From the NCBI GenBank assembly GCA_934747325.1, contig CAKVGW010000003.1, positions 1 through 57,538 of the forward strand: a DNA stretch of 57,538 bases, given 5' to 3'. The position numbers and the translations under genes were made by a program. The notes under the pieces were generated by a model that worked only from the letters and a program-made list of their open reading frames with translations, was not told the DNA's origin and did no database searches. This DNA is from an uncultured Candidatus Melainabacteria bacterium. GTDB taxonomy: Bacteria > Cyanobacteriota > Vampirovibrionia > Gastranaerophilales > Gastranaerophilaceae. This document shows positions 41,476-51,620 of the stretch, piece after piece (the stretch's first letter is position 1; every line of letters begins with the position of its first letter).

Positions 41476-44001
41476 TTAATTCTTCGGTGCAACATAAGTA
41501 TACAAAGTTGTCATGAATTGTTCAGGATTATCATGTAAATATTTTAATCTATTGTAAACTTCTTTTATCGTGCATTTTTTGTTGTTAATAATACCGCTTG
41601 TTATAGATTCTAAAACTTGTTTTCCCATTTGTTTGCCAAGTTTTTTCATTTCTTCATCACTGACTGTTGTTGACATATCAACGTGCTCTAAAATTTTACC
41701 AAGACTCATTATATTCGATAAATATGCAATTTCAGCTTTTAATAGGTTTGTATTACGAGTGCTCAAGATGACTTTATTTTGACTCATAAATTTGATGCTT
41801 TCGTTGTTAATTGCAGAAAATGGGTCAGCAGTTCTTATTTTATATTTTCCTGAATAGAAGGTTTCGTCAAGATGTTTTGCAAGCATTTTTTCTGCTTCTT
41901 CCATTTTCATGCCGGCTGGCAGTTTTGCATCTTTTAATAAACGTTTTGCTATTGGTTTAGAATTTCCGATAACGTAATCAACATGTGAAGTTACATTTTG
42001 AATAGCCTCTTCCGGTGTAAATCGTAATACATTTCCTGTATCAATAAACGTAAAAGGTTTTTCTTTATTTGTAATGTCAATAAATATGTTACCGGCATGA
42101 GGGTCAGCGTGCATAACTTTATTACCTTTTTTAGGGACAGAAAGTAATTGCTCAAAGAACAATTGGAAGTATTTAGCCATTAATGTATTAGCTTCTTTTT
42201 TAGTTAATTTTTTATTATTTTTTTCTAAGTATTCTCCTAATTTGTCAAACTGAATACCCTTTGCTTTTTCCATTACAAACATGTTATTTTTAACTTCTAT
42301 AGGTGCTACCGTATTATAATTTATAGCATATTTACCTAGTGTTTTGGCAGCTTCAGCTTCCAACCCTAAATCTAATTCTTTAGACCAAGCGTTGTATAAT
42401 TCATCAACAAGCTTTCTTTGATAATTATATTCGTCTTCAGTCAGTTTACCTTTCATACGCTCAATAGTTGCAAGCATTTTTTGTTTATCGTTTTGCAATT
42501 TTTCAGGTGTAGCCCATTTTTTTGTCATTTTAATAACAACTTCCTTGTTGGATTTGTTATCTTTAGCCAAATATGATTCAGCAATAGTTCCAACTCCTAA
42601 AGGTTTTTCTCCCAGAATTGTATACTTATTGCCAAAAGTTTTTTCTAAATGGTTTTGCGCTTCTTTTACTGTTCTGGAAGAAGGGCAATTGCTTTTATAG
42701 TTATTCAAAAATTCATTTATTGATTTGATGCCATGTTCACTTATATAATTAGCTCTTTTGTTTAAAAACTTTTTACCGAGTTTCTTAAATAAATTATCGT
42801 TTTCGTTTATTTTAATGGCTTTTAAATCAGATAAAGAGCCTCCGCTTTTATTCATAAGCATTTTTAACAAATCTTCTACGTTGCTTGGTAAAACTTGAAG
42901 CATTTTTGGATAGAACAAGTTATATTGTTCTATTTCTGCCATCATTCTTTCCATTTCTTTTTGTTTAATAATCTCTTTGTCCATAAACAAAATTCTTTTG
43001 AAAGGTTTTGGAATAAATTCTAAAGATTTCTTTATAGGACTGCTTATTGATTTTTTTCTAAAATGCGCAGTTAATTTCATATATGTTTTACTAAAGAAAC
43101 CACGTTTTGCAGTATCAATCAATTCCAGTTGAGTCTGTTTATCTTTTAAGCTGGTTACTCCTAAATCTTTTAGTTCAGAAAGCGGTGCTTTTGCCTTAAA
43201 AATCTCAATGTTTTTTACGTTGTTTTTAGCGTTTACAATAGCTTTTTCCAAAACATCGACCCTTTTATGAAATCTAAATGCAGAAAAGGCTGCAATTCCT
43301 AAAGCAGGTAATTTTATAGCCCATCCGTTGTTTAAATGATCTTTTAATCCGCTTTCTTTGTTCGCTTTTTTATTAAATACGTATCTTGATGCTGAATTTA
43401 TACCAATCGCCCCTATTAAGCCGAGTTTATGAATATAAGTCAAAGGTGCTGCTATACCATCAATAAAACCGCTTCCCATATCTTTTAAAATAGTGCGTTC
43501 TTGTTTCTTTTCTTTTTTAGGCATTCCTATACCATTTATACCTTTTAATATAGGTTTAGTTATCATGCCTGCACAAGCAGAAATTCCTATGCCGAATAAA
43601 GTTGATATTTTTTCAAATTTTTGGTTTTTCACATACATGTGAGAATATGTTTGAGCTTTTTTTATAAATCTTAGAGCTGTTGCTGCCGAAAGTCCTGTAG
43701 CTAAATCAATTGCAATTTCAGTTTCGTTCTTTTGTTGGTCATAATATTTATTTAGTTTTTTATCAAAATCGGATTTATTATTGCTTTTAAGCTCCTGTTG
43801 TAATTTTTTCTTGCTCAAACCAATATTAAAAGCACCTTGAATTTTATCAAAAGTTTTGCCGAGCAAACCTTGTGAACGGTAATATCTGTTTAATTTATCC
43901 TCAGGAGTTTTATCTATGATTTGTGCACTATGTTTTTTTTTCTCAAAAGTTTGAGAATGGATTTTATTATTTATATTATTTGAAAAAACGACACTATTCA
44001 T
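41476..44001 (-). CDS. Large ABC1/UbiB-type atypical kinase
   Basis: An 841-residue protein with an ABC1/ADCK-type kinase domain at about 460-690. Key parts are the loop 'LGVGTIAESYLAK' (468-480), Lys491 ('VVIKM'), 'HADPHAGN' (631-638) as catalytic loop, and 'FIDTGN' with metal-binding Asp654. Classical UbiB/ABC1 enzymes are about 450-550 residues; here a 450-residue N-terminal extension is added, with several hydrophobic segments ('ATGLSAATALRFI', 'IGISACAGMITKPIL', 'LGLIGAIGINS'). Partner or substrate unknown; family members support quinone synthesis. The leader contains a hairpin covering the ribosome site. Confidence 0.8.
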   Translation of the reverse strand: MNSVVFSNNINNKIHSQTFEKKKHSAQIIDKTPEDKLNRYYRSQGLLGKTFDKIQGAFNIGLSKKKLQQELKSNNKSDFDKKLNKYYDQQKNETEIAIDLATGLSAATALRFIKKAQTYSHMYVKNQKFEKISTLFGIGISACAGMITKPILKGINGIGMPKKEKKQERTILKDMGSGFIDGIAAPLTYIHKLGLIGAIGINSASRYVFNKKANKESGLKDHLNNGWAIKLPALGIAAFSAFRFHKRVDVLEKAIVNAKNNVKNIEIFKAKAPLSELKDLGVTSLKDKQTQLELIDTAKRGFFSKTYMKLTAHFRKKSISSPIKKSLEFIPKPFKRILFMDKEIIKQKEMERMMAEIEQYNLFYPKMLQVLPSNVEDLLKMLMNKSGGSLSDLKAIKINENDNLFKKLGKKFLNKRANYISEHGIKSINEFLNNYKSNCPSSRTVKEAQNHLEKTFGNKYTILGEKPLGVGTIAESYLAKDNKSNKEVVIKMTKKWATPEKLQNDKQKMLATIERMKGKLTEDEYNYQRKLVDELYNAWSKELDLGLEAEAAKTLGKYAINYNTVAPIEVKNNMFVMEKAKGIQFDKLGEYLEKNNKKLTKKEANTLMAKYFQLFFEQLLSVPKKGNKVMHADPHAGNIFIDITNKEKPFTFIDTGNVLRFTPEEAIQNVTSHVDYVIGNSKPIAKRLLKDAKLPAGMKMEEAEKMLAKHLDETFYSGKYKIRTADPFSAINNESIKFMSQNKVILSTRNTNLLKAEIAYLSNIMSLGKILEHVDMSTTVSDEEMKKLGKQMGKQVLESITSGIINNKKCTIKEVYNRLKYLHDNPEQFMTTLYTYVAPKN

Positions 44002-44031
44002 TAAAGCCTTCCAGTATAATAAAGGCTTTAA
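43999..44031 (-). promoter_or_regulatory. Hairpin over the ribosome site and start codon of the ABC1-kinase gene
   Basis: 10-bp perfect arms TTAAAGCCTT / AAGGCTTTAA (44022-44031 with 44001-44010 on the minus strand) around an 11-base loop. The 3' arm contains the GAAGG Shine-Dalgarno and touches the A of the ATG. The loop holds TATTATACT, which could alternatively be a -10 box. Confidence 0.5.
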
Positions 44032-44090
44032 TATGATATAAATTGCTATTTTTTGGATAAATGTAAACTTATTGTTACAAATTTAATTAA

Positions 44091-45578
44091 TTATTCATCA
44101 AGATAAAGTGTTTCGCCCCATTTGTAGAGCTTGTCACCGGCTACGAATAATTCTTCATCTAAAATGCTTGCATTAATGCGTTCTTCGCTCCCCATAATTC
44201 TGAAATCAGCGTCTTCATCTTCAATATTGTTTTTCATTTTTTCTTTTTTGCCGAATATATCTTCATAGGTTACTTTTTCGTTTTTCAGTTTATTTAATTC
44301 ATCACGCAAAACAAACATTTCATTTAACATAGCTTGCATAGCAAGATTATCCGCATCTTTCAATTCTATTTTTTCAATAGGCGGGTTTGGAGTTGATTCA
44401 TAAAAATCAGATAAACAATCTTGAATTTCTTGTTCTTCTTCTGCGTTTATTTTTAAATTTTGTGTTTCTATTTCATTTTCAACTATATTTTCATCTTGTA
44501 CTACTTCAACTTTTGATTTAATTTTGTTTTCAAAAGCAAAATCTGCATTTTCATTTCCTTCGAAAATTTTATTATCATTGATTATTTTGTCTTTGGTACT
44601 ATTTTCGGGCTCATTATTGATTTTATATTCGTTTGAAATTTTAAGTTTTGACTCTTCTATTGAAAAATCTTTATTATTTTCATTTATTGAGCACTCGATG
44701 TTGTCTGAATTTGGTAGTTCTGTATTTTTATTATCAATTTCAATATTAGCTTCAATTGGTTCATAATTTTTATCTTCATTCTCTTCTTCTATCGCTAGTG
44801 CAGTACCTTCATTTTCAACTGTAGGTGATTTTTCAGGTTCAACTACCTCACTGTTTATTTCTTGTGTGCTTTGTTCTGTTTCAGGAAGTTCTGAAGGGTT
44901 TGGGACGGCTTGAACGATTTGAATTTGAATGGGTGCTAGTGCAGGTGCTTTTGTGCTCAAATCTTCAACCATCATAGAAATAGAGTCTTGCGTATTAATT
45001 TGAGAATAAAGAGTTGTTTCATTTTCTTCTTCAATAGTCGCATCAGTGTTATTTTTTGCTATTGTTGTATCATATAATTCAGATAAGTTTTCTTCAGCAT
45101 CATCTACAACATCTATAGAAGGTATCTCACAAATTTCTTCAACTTCTTCAATATTGTCAAATTTTTTTGATTCTTCAATGTTTTCAACAGCAATATCAAT
45201 TTTTTTGTTTTCAGATTTTTTATTTGAAATTTCTTCTGATTTTTTTATTTCACATTCTTCAATGTTTTCCTGCTTGTCTGTGTAAATAGTTAAACTTCTA
45301 TTTATAAGTTCAGGGAAGCCATCTTGTAGATGGAAACATAGATTTGCTAATCCTGAAATACTGTTATTTGAAAACTTTATATCAACTGTGTTGTTATCAG
45401 GAAAATAAAAGCTGTTGATTGCAACCGCACTATCTAATTTCTCAATTAAATTTACAAGCTTGGCAAATTCCTGTATAACGAAAGGAGCAAGATTGCAGAT
45501 TGCTCTAAAGTTGGCGTTTATTTTGATATTATCTCCTAACCACTCACCATTAATTGTAATACCTTTTAATTTTTTCAT
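44091..45578 (-). CDS. Long acidic protein with conserved ends
   Basis: A 495-residue protein of unknown family. An N-terminal domain (1-95: 'KLKGITINGEWLGDNIKINA', 'ELINRSLTIYTDKQ') and a C-terminal segment (about 390-495, with a short coiled coil 'MFVLRDELNKLKNEKVTYED' and 'GSEERINASILDEELFVAGD') look folded. The middle 300 residues are a Glu/Asn/Ser-rich linker, mostly disordered, with many 'IEE' and 'ENE' units. No signal peptide or membrane segment. Two folded ends joined by a long acidic spacer suggest a tether or adaptor. It lies 89 bases upstream of the ABC1-kinase gene on the same strand. Confidence 0.65.
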   Translation of the reverse strand: MKKLKGITINGEWLGDNIKINANFRAICNLAPFVIQEFAKLVNLIEKLDSAVAINSFYFPDNNTVDIKFSNNSISGLANLCFHLQDGFPELINRSLTIYTDKQENIEECEIKKSEEISNKKSENKKIDIAVENIEESKKFDNIEEVEEICEIPSIDVVDDAEENLSELYDTTIAKNNTDATIEEENETTLYSQINTQDSISMMVEDLSTKAPALAPIQIQIVQAVPNPSELPETEQSTQEINSEVVEPEKSPTVENEGTALAIEEENEDKNYEPIEANIEIDNKNTELPNSDNIECSINENNKDFSIEESKLKISNEYKINNEPENSTKDKIINDNKIFEGNENADFAFENKIKSKVEVVQDENIVENEIETQNLKINAEEEQEIQDCLSDFYESTPNPPIEKIELKDADNLAMQAMLNEMFVLRDELNKLKNEKVTYEDIFGKKEKMKNNIEDEDADFRIMGSEERINASILDEELFVAGDKLYKWGETLYLDE

Positions 45579-45796
45579 AGCTTGCCCTTGTATGTCTTAC
45601 AATTTATATATCGGCAAGTTTGATAAAAACTTTAGAGTTATGAAAAATTTTGTTACAAATTTTTACAAATATCAGTACGATGAAATCTGATTAGAAGTGG
45701 AACACTCTTAAATATTCCAAATTTTCAGTTTATCTCTAACTGTTCTCTCTTTTGTAGCACATTTACGTTCGCACAACCGTGAAAGATTTAAAAAAT

Positions 45797-45825
45797 AAGT
45801 CGGCATTATTCATATATGCCGACTT
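45797..45825 (-). terminator. Intrinsic terminator after gyrA
   Basis: 10-bp arms AAGTCGGCAT / ATGCCGACTT (45797-45806 / 45816-45825). On the minus strand the hairpin is followed by TATTTTTT. It lies 24 bases after the gyrA stop codon. The rest of the 45579-45848 gap shows nothing recognisable. Confidence 0.8.
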
Positions 45826-45848
45826 TAAAATTTTATTTAGTATATTTA

Positions 45849-48386
45849 TTATTCAGTCAAAGAAGTTTGTTCACCTTCCATTGTTTCTGTTGAACAGCTA
45901 TCAGCGGAAGAGTCTTCTGATGATGAATTATCAGTATTTACAATCTTATTCACCGAAACAACAGTATCATTATCTGTCAAGTTTTGTGCTCTTACGCCTG
46001 TAGCAGGACGACCTTGGCAAGAAATATCACCAGCCTTAATTCTTGTTACAATACCGTTTGCCGTTACCAACATAATTTCATCTTTTTCTTCTACAATAGT
46101 CAAAGCAACTAATCTTGACATATTAGATTTAAACTTAGTTGCAATCAAACCGATACCGCCTCTATTTTGTGAGCGGAATTCTGAAAGTTTTGTACGTTTT
46201 CCGAAACCGTCTGATGTTACAACAAGCAAATCTGCATCATAATTTCTTGGTACAATATCACATCCTATAATTGTATCAGCGCTTCTCAATTTCATTGAGT
46301 TTACACCTCTTGCGCTTCTACCTAAAGGTCTTAAATCTTCGATTGGGAATCTGATTGCCATACCGCAAGATGTACCGATAATGATTTCATCATTCGGATT
46401 TGCAAGTTTAACCCAATTCAACTTATCGCCTTCTTCAAGAGAAATTGCAATAATACCGCTTCTTCTGATATTTACAAAGTTATCAAGCTCAATTCTCTTA
46501 ATATAACCCTTTTGAGTTAACATAATTAAGTTCAAATCATGTGAGAAGTTACTTACAGGAACAACCGCAGTAATTCTTTCACCTTGTTCTATAGGAAGGA
46601 CGTTTACAATTGGAAGTCCTTTAGATTGTCTGCCGCCTTCAGGAAAATCGTAAACATTCAAGCTGTAAACAATACCCTTAGATGAGAAGAACAATACTTT
46701 ATCGTGCATCATAGCAGTAAAGAAGTGTTGAATATCATCATCTTCCTTAGTCTTGATACCTGCTTTTCCGCGAGTTGCACGGTTTTGACGTTCAAATGTA
46801 TCCAGTGAAATTCTCTTCAAATAACCTTGATGAGTAATAAATACAGCCATTGGAGTGTTTGGAGTCAAATCTTCAATTGTAACTTCGCCTTGTTCAGGAA
46901 CAATTTGAGTCTTTCTGTCATCGCCATATTTTTCTCTATCTTCAAGAAGTTCACCCTTAATAATATCAAGAACTTTTTGTCTGTCAGCCAAAATTCCTTC
47001 ATATTCTTGAATCTTTTTCAACAATTCATCGTATTCATTTTTAATTTTATCTTGTTCCAAACCTGTCAATCTTCTTAATTGCATTTCCAAGATTGCATTA
47101 GCTTGGTCAACATCCAAACCAAATCGGCTCATTAAACCAACACGAGCATCTTCTGTTGTTTTAGATTTTTTGATAAGTTCAATAACTTCATCCAAAGAAC
47201 CCAAAGCAATTAATAAACCAGCTAAAATGTGCGCTCTGATTTTTGCTTTTTTCAAGAAATAAATTGTTCTTCTTGTAACTATTTCAACTCTGTGTTCAAC
47301 GAATTCGTTTAAAACTTCATACAAATTCAACAATCTTGGTTGCTTACCGCAAAGTGTAACCATGTTTACACCAAACGTTGTCGCAAGTTGAGTGAATTTA
47401 AATAAGTTATTCTTAACAACTTCAGGCTTAGCATCACGCTTAAGTTCAATAACAATACGCATGCCTTCTCTATCGGATTCATCTCTCAAATCAGAAATGC
47501 CTGTAATTCTTTGTTCTTTAACTAAATCTGCAATTTTTTCAATTAATTGTGCTTTGTTAACCTGATATGGGATTTCAGTTACGATAATCGCTGTTCTTGT
47601 TTGACGACCGCCGCCACCCGGAATTTCTTCAATAGTAGCAACTGCAGACATTTTAATTGAACCACGACCGGTTTCATACGCTTGTTTGATATCATTCAAA
47701 CCAACTATCGTAGCTGCTGTAGGGAAGTCAGGGCCTTTAATGTATTCCATCAAACCTTGAACCGTAATTTGCGGATTATCAATCAACGCAATTGTACCGT
47801 CTACAACTTCTCTCAAGTTGTGTGGAGGAATGTTTGTAGCCATACCAACCGCGATACCTGAAACACCGTTTAATAAAAGCATTGGCAGTCTTACCGGCAA
47901 TACTGAAGGTTCTTCTAGGGAACCGTCAAAGTTTGGTACAAAATCAACTGTTTCACAATCAATATCAGCCAACATTGATTGTGTAATTTTGTGCATACGT
48001 GCTTCTGTATAACGCATTGCAGCTGCGCTGTCACCATCGACTGAACCAAAGTTACCATGACCGTCTACAACAAGATATCTTGTGTTGAAGTCTTGAGCCA
48101 AACGAACAAGTGCTTCATATACAGAACTATCACCGTGTGGGTGGTATTTACCAAGAACTTCCCCTACAATACGAGCACATTTCTTAAATGGCTTATCAGG
48201 TGTCATTCCTAATTCATTCATTGCGTACAAAATACGTCTGTGAACAGGTTTTAAACCATCCCTTACATCCGGAAGCGCACGACCAACAATTACACTCATC
48301 GCGTAATCAATATAGCACTTCTTCATTTCTTCTCTAATATTAACAGGTACGATTTTACCGTCCGAAAACATATTTTGTTGAGCCAA
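45849..48386 (-). CDS. gyrA: DNA gyrase subunit A
   Basis: Type II topoisomerase subunit that cuts and rejoins DNA to introduce negative supercoils. At 845 residues it is full length. The active-site Tyr is 126 in '[10 protein letters not shown]'. The quinolone-determining region reads '[18 protein letters not shown]', with the wild-type-like Ser87 and Glu91 at the two common resistance positions. The C-terminal domain has six beta-pinwheel repeats, and the GyrA box appears as 'QNRGGIG', a degenerate form of the usual Q(R/K)RGG(R/K)G. The tail is Ser/Glu-rich. The gyrA identity over parC rests on the pinwheel domain and box. gyrB is not adjacent. Confidence 0.94.
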   Translation of the reverse strand: MAQQNMFSDGKIVPVNIREEMKKCYIDYAMSVIVGRALPDVRDGLKPVHRRILYAMNELGMTPDKPFKKCARIVGEVLGKYHPHGDSSVYEALVRLAQDFNTRYLVVDGHGNFGSVDGDSAAAMRYTEARMHKITQSMLADIDCETVDFVPNFDGSLEEPSVLPVRLPMLLLNGVSGIAVGMATNIPPHNLREVVDGTIALIDNPQITVQGLMEYIKGPDFPTAATIVGLNDIKQAYETGRGSIKMSAVATIEEIPGGGGRQTRTAIIVTEIPYQVNKAQLIEKIADLVKEQRITGISDLRDESDREGMRIVIELKRDAKPEVVKNNLFKFTQLATTFGVNMVTLCGKQPRLLNLYEVLNEFVEHRVEIVTRRTIYFLKKAKIRAHILAGLLIALGSLDEVIELIKKSKTTEDARVGLMSRFGLDVDQANAILEMQLRRLTGLEQDKIKNEYDELLKKIQEYEGILADRQKVLDIIKGELLEDREKYGDDRKTQIVPEQGEVTIEDLTPNTPMAVFITHQGYLKRISLDTFERQNRATRGKAGIKTKEDDDIQHFFTAMMHDKVLFFSSKGIVYSLNVYDFPEGGRQSKGLPIVNVLPIEQGERITAVVPVSNFSHDLNLIMLTQKGYIKRIELDNFVNIRRSGIIAISLEEGDKLNWVKLANPNDEIIIGTSCGMAIRFPIEDLRPLGRSARGVNSMKLRSADTIIGCDIVPRNYDADLLVVTSDGFGKRTKLSEFRSQNRGGIGLIATKFKSNMSRLVALTIVEEKDEIMLVTANGIVTRIKAGDISCQGRPATGVRAQNLTDNDTVVSVNKIVNTDNSSSEDSSADSCSTETMEGEQTSLTE

Positions 48387-48640
48387 AATCCTTCTCCTCT
48401 ATCCATTTTCCCTAAAGTGGCACTTTATTTAAACAAGCTTTCCTATAGCCTGATACATCCCCTTTATACTATATATAGTAACACAAAAAAGGTTTGTGTA
48501 AAGTTGTTAGTTTATTTGATAATAAAAAGAGGCTCGTCTTAATATTTCTTAATGATTTAAAAGAAAAAAGGCAATTTTTAAAAAGATAAATACTTTATAT
48601 ATACATAAGAGATATATAAGAAATACAGGAGAGAAACATT

Positions 48641-48883
48641 ATGGCAATTGGCGCAAGAGATTTTATTGACAAATTATTAGTAGAAAAATATGCACAAGAA
48701 AAAGTGGATAATCACAATGAAGATGCATTAACATCAAGAATTTCAGCAGATGATGTTATGAGCGCAATGGATGTTTCGGCAAATAATTTTAGAACAATGT
48801 TGGCATTGAATAACAGATTAACTATGGTTTGTTATGGAGTTGTGGCAAAATCAGCCAAATATGTTCAAACAGAGGCTGCTTAA
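48641..48883 (+). CDS. Small unknown protein
   Basis: An 80-residue protein of unknown family, with a good ribosome site (AGGAGAG) five to eight bases before ATG. It is helical and charged: 'ARDFIDKLLVEKYAQEKVDN', then 'ISADDVMSAMDVSANNFRTM' and 'LALNNRLTMVCYGVVAKSAK'. No signal peptide or membrane segment. The preceding 254 bases hold the divergent gyrA promoter region and an AT-rich stretch, with no other feature I can name. It lies 46 bases before holA, but holA has its own -10 box. Confidence 0.6.
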   Translation: MAIGARDFIDKLLVEKYAQEKVDNHNEDALTSRISADDVMSAMDVSANNFRTMLALNNRLTMVCYGVVAKSAKYVQTEAA

Positions 48884-48917
48884 AATTTTTATTAGATTTT
48901 ATATTGTATCTTTATTG

Positions 48918-48923
48918 TATAAT
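48918..48923 (+). promoter_or_regulatory. -10 box of holA, leaderless
   Basis: A consensus TATAAT six bases before ATG 48930; there is no Shine-Dalgarno and no clear -35. The transcript would start at or next to the ATG. Confidence 0.5.
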
Positions 48924-48929
48924 TAATTT

Positions 48930-49895
48930 ATGGCAGTATATTTTTTCTACGGGGATGAAGATTACAATATAGAATTAGAGCTTGAGAAAATGGTATCTAA
49001 GCTCAATCCTGATTTTAAATCCATGAATTTTCAGGTTTTGGATAATCCTGTATACTCAACTCTTATTACTGCATTGCGCACACCGCCGATGATGTTTGGT
49101 GATATGTTAATTGTGATTAACAGTGAAGATTATTTTCTCTCCAACAAAAATTTCTTTGACGATTCAGAATTAGCCGATATTGAAGACGCATTAAAAAATA
49201 ATCCTGAAACTTTGAATATTGTTTTTGTGGTTAGACTTCCGCGCGATGAAAATAAAAAACTTGATTCAAGACGTAAGTTATACAAAATTTTATCAAAATT
49301 TAATTCAAAAGAATTTCCAACGTTTAAAACATATAAAACAGCGGAAATCGCAGGCTGGATAAAAACTCATGCTAAATCAAAAGATATCAGTTTAAAAGAT
49401 GATGCTGTAATGATGCTGATTGAACAAATCGGAAATAATTTAAGAGAGTTTAACACCGAATTAGACAAGCTTAAACTTATTGCATATCCTGAAAAAACGG
49501 TTACTAAAAAGATGGTAGAAGATATTTGTATCTCTAATCAGGATTTGTTTAATTTTACCGAGCTAATTATGCGTAACGAAAAAGACAAAGCTTTACTGGA
49601 ATTCAAAAAACTTTTGGATAAAAAACATCCGCTTGAGCTTTTATCTGCAATTCAGACTATGATTAGGAAGTGGATTATTCTAAAATCTAAATCTTCAAGT
49701 TGTTCACCGGCTGAACTTTCAAAAATGACAGGTCAACACGAATTTGTGGTTAAGCAAACTTTACAAAAGCTTAAAAATACAAAGCTTGCTGATTTAGTCG
49801 AATTAAAAGAAAATTTGTTTAATGTTGAATACAAGATTAAATCAGCAGAAGCTTTAGACATCGTTTCGGAGGTTGAGTGTGCTATTATCAGATAA
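48930..49895 (+). CDS. holA: DNA polymerase III delta subunit
   Basis: The clamp-loader wrench that opens the sliding clamp. At 321 residues it is typical. It starts 'MAVYFFYGDEDYNIELELEK', the usual HolA beginning in place of a P-loop. The middle has 'EIAGWIKTHAKSKDISLKDD', 'LIEQIGNNLREFNTELDKL' and 'FTELIMRNEKDKALLEFKKL', all characteristic of HolA domain II/III. No nucleotide-binding motif is expected and none is seen. holB overlaps its end, so the two clamp-loader subunits are made together. Confidence 0.93.
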   Translation: MAVYFFYGDEDYNIELELEKMVSKLNPDFKSMNFQVLDNPVYSTLITALRTPPMMFGDMLIVINSEDYFLSNKNFFDDSELADIEDALKNNPETLNIVFVVRLPRDENKKLDSRRKLYKILSKFNSKEFPTFKTYKTAEIAGWIKTHAKSKDISLKDDAVMMLIEQIGNNLREFNTELDKLKLIAYPEKTVTKKMVEDICISNQDLFNFTELIMRNEKDKALLEFKKLLDKKHPLELLSAIQTMIRKWIILKSKSSSCSPAELSKMTGQHEFVVKQTLQKLKNTKLADLVELKENLFNVEYKIKSAEALDIVSEVECAIIR

Positions 49896-50724
49896 ATATC
49901 CGTTTTTAACAAATTATTTTACACAAGCACTGACTGCGACAAATAGAGCTTTACCGCAAAGTATATTGTTTTATGGAAGTGATTTTGAAGCTCAATATAC
50001 TTTAGCAAACGAAATTGCAAGGCTTTTGAATTGTAAAGAGAATAAAACTGATGATTGCGAATGTCTTAATTGCAAATGGATAAGAGAAAATTCTCACCCT
50101 GCTGTGTTAACTATTTCAAGATTAGATAACAAACCTGATGATGATGACTCAAAAACAGTTATTTCTATTAAGCAATCGCAAATGATTAAAGAAAGTTTAA
50201 TGTCAGCATCCGAGTTTCATAGAGTGTATATTTTCTGCGATAGAGATGATGAAGGTAATATTTCAGGCTTAAATCCATTGAATTTTCAGGCAGAAACAGC
50301 TAATTCGCTTCTGAAGATTATTGAAGAACCGCAACCGGGTGTAACTTTCATATTTTTGACCCGTTATATTGATGATGTCCTATCAACAATTATTTCTCGT
50401 TCTCAATGTTTCTTTGTGCCTTCTAAAAAAGGTGTTGATTACGATTATTCGGTAATAGATGGAATTTTTACCGATTATTTAAGTTTTGAAAGAAAAGATG
50501 TATTTGATATTTCACAAAAATTACAGGATATGACAAAAGAAACTCCAATTCAGACGATTTTAGATGGTATTCAAAATTATATGCTACAACTTTTGAAATC
50601 AAATCCACGAGAAACGGAATTAATTAAGCACATTGAATTTGTTGAGGATGCTAAAAAGCAAGCTAAGCTTGGCATGCGCCCAATTAATGTTTTTGATGAT
50701 TTGTGCTTGAAGCTTATTAAATAG
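49879..50724 (+). CDS. holB: DNA polymerase III delta-prime subunit
   Basis: Clamp-loader subunit homologous to the ATPase gamma/tau but without its own ATP hydrolysis. I place the start at GTG 49879, because CGGAGG ends six bases before it; a TTG at 49873 directly touches the ribosome site. The protein has about 281 residues. The P-loop region is degenerate ('FYGSDFEAQYTLANE'). The zinc module is 'LNCKENKTDDCECLNCKW'. 'LLKIIEEPQPGVTFIFLT' and 'STIISRSQCFFVP' are the sensor and SRC-type motifs. It overlaps holA by 17 bases. Confidence 0.9.
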   Translation: MLLSDKYPFLTNYFTQALTATNRALPQSILFYGSDFEAQYTLANEIARLLNCKENKTDDCECLNCKWIRENSHPAVLTISRLDNKPDDDDSKTVISIKQSQMIKESLMSASEFHRVYIFCDRDDEGNISGLNPLNFQAETANSLLKIIEEPQPGVTFIFLTRYIDDVLSTIISRSQCFFVPSKKGVDYDYSVIDGIFTDYLSFERKDVFDISQKLQDMTKETPIQTILDGIQNYMLQLLKSNPRETELIKHIEFVEDAKKQAKLGMRPINVFDDLCLKLIK

Positions 50725-50728
50725 ATTT

Positions 50729-50754
50729 GTCGGTTGAGCATACTTGTCCAACAA
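50729..50754. repeat. Dispersed 'TTGGGCA' palindrome, copy 2 (inverted, diverged)
   Basis: GTCGGTTGAGCATACTTG, then TCCAACAA, reads as the inverse complement of the copy at 22008 with a few substitutions. It lies between the convergent holB and a membrane-protein gene. Confidence 0.5.
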
Positions 50755-50761
50755 AAATATT

Positions 50762-51592
50762 TTACCCTTCGCTAGGCGGAGTAATTGTGCCTAAAAGGTA
50801 TGCATTCACAAAAACTGAATAAAGATAAAAAATATAAGATAAAATGCTTATTATAATAAAATTAATTACATAAATTATATTAGCCGGATTTGTATAATCC
50901 AAGCTGTAAGGTATTAAATGCGTTGATAAAAACGGATATACATAAGAAGGTAGCAAAGTGAACACTGCAAATAATAGACAATTTAAAAGATATCTACCAG
51001 TATAATTACCAGCTATAAATATAGCCTTTGGGAAATTCAAAACAGAAAATATAGAGTTTTGCTTAGCATAATTCCATAATAGCGCAGGTGCTAGAAATGC
51101 ATAAACAACACAGATTCCGATAACCCCATAATATTGAGAATTAAAAAAATCATTATTATAAAGTTCTATTCCTGTTATTGAAAACAAAGTAAATGCACTA
51201 AACAATGGCAAAAACATTATAATATTAGCAACAATAGACGCAAATCCACGCCAAATAAATTTTCTTGTGCTTATTGCAGGAAGTTCTATTTTATAAACCT
51301 GTTTTATTTTGCCATTGTAAACATTTGCACTGGTTACATCCCACTCTCTTGATATTACGTTTGAAGTCAATTCCCAAAAATAACCTTGCACGCATAAAAA
51401 GGGTGCAATAAAAAGTAATATCGCTAAAAGAAGACAAATATACCCCCATAGTATTGGCAATTCCTTATCGAATATAATCAAACAAGATAGACATATTGAT
51501 GGTATTAAAAATTTGAAAAAAGTTAGAAATAAATATTTAAAATGTTCTTTGAAATTATCGATTTTGAACATCCAGCTAAATGGTTTGAACAT
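50762..51592 (-). CDS. Polytopic membrane protein, DUF4013-like
   Basis: A 276-residue integral membrane protein with about six hydrophobic segments ('FKFLIPSICLSCLIIF', 'YICLLLAILLFIAPFLCVQG', 'FASIVANIIMFLPLFSAFTL', 'GICVVYAFLAPALLW'). The conserved Gly-rich loop 'QGYFWELTSNVISREWD' and the general layout resemble DUF4013-type proteins. No function is established for that family. It is a single gene, convergent with holB. Confidence 0.65.
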   Translation of the reverse strand: MFKPFSWMFKIDNFKEHFKYLFLTFFKFLIPSICLSCLIIFDKELPILWGYICLLLAILLFIAPFLCVQGYFWELTSNVISREWDVTSANVYNGKIKQVYKIELPAISTRKFIWRGFASIVANIIMFLPLFSAFTLFSITGIELYNNDFFNSQYYGVIGICVVYAFLAPALLWNYAKQNSIFSVLNFPKAIFIAGNYTGRYLLNCLLFAVFTLLPSYVYPFLSTHLIPYSLDYTNPANIIYVINFIIISILSYIFYLYSVFVNAYLLGTITPPSEG

Positions 51593-51620
51593 GAATTTTT
51601 CTTTCTATTAAAAAAATATA

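Noticed and set aside
45849..48386. ParC instead of GyrA
   Set aside because: Complete pinwheel C-terminal domain and a recognisable though degenerate GyrA box favour GyrA.
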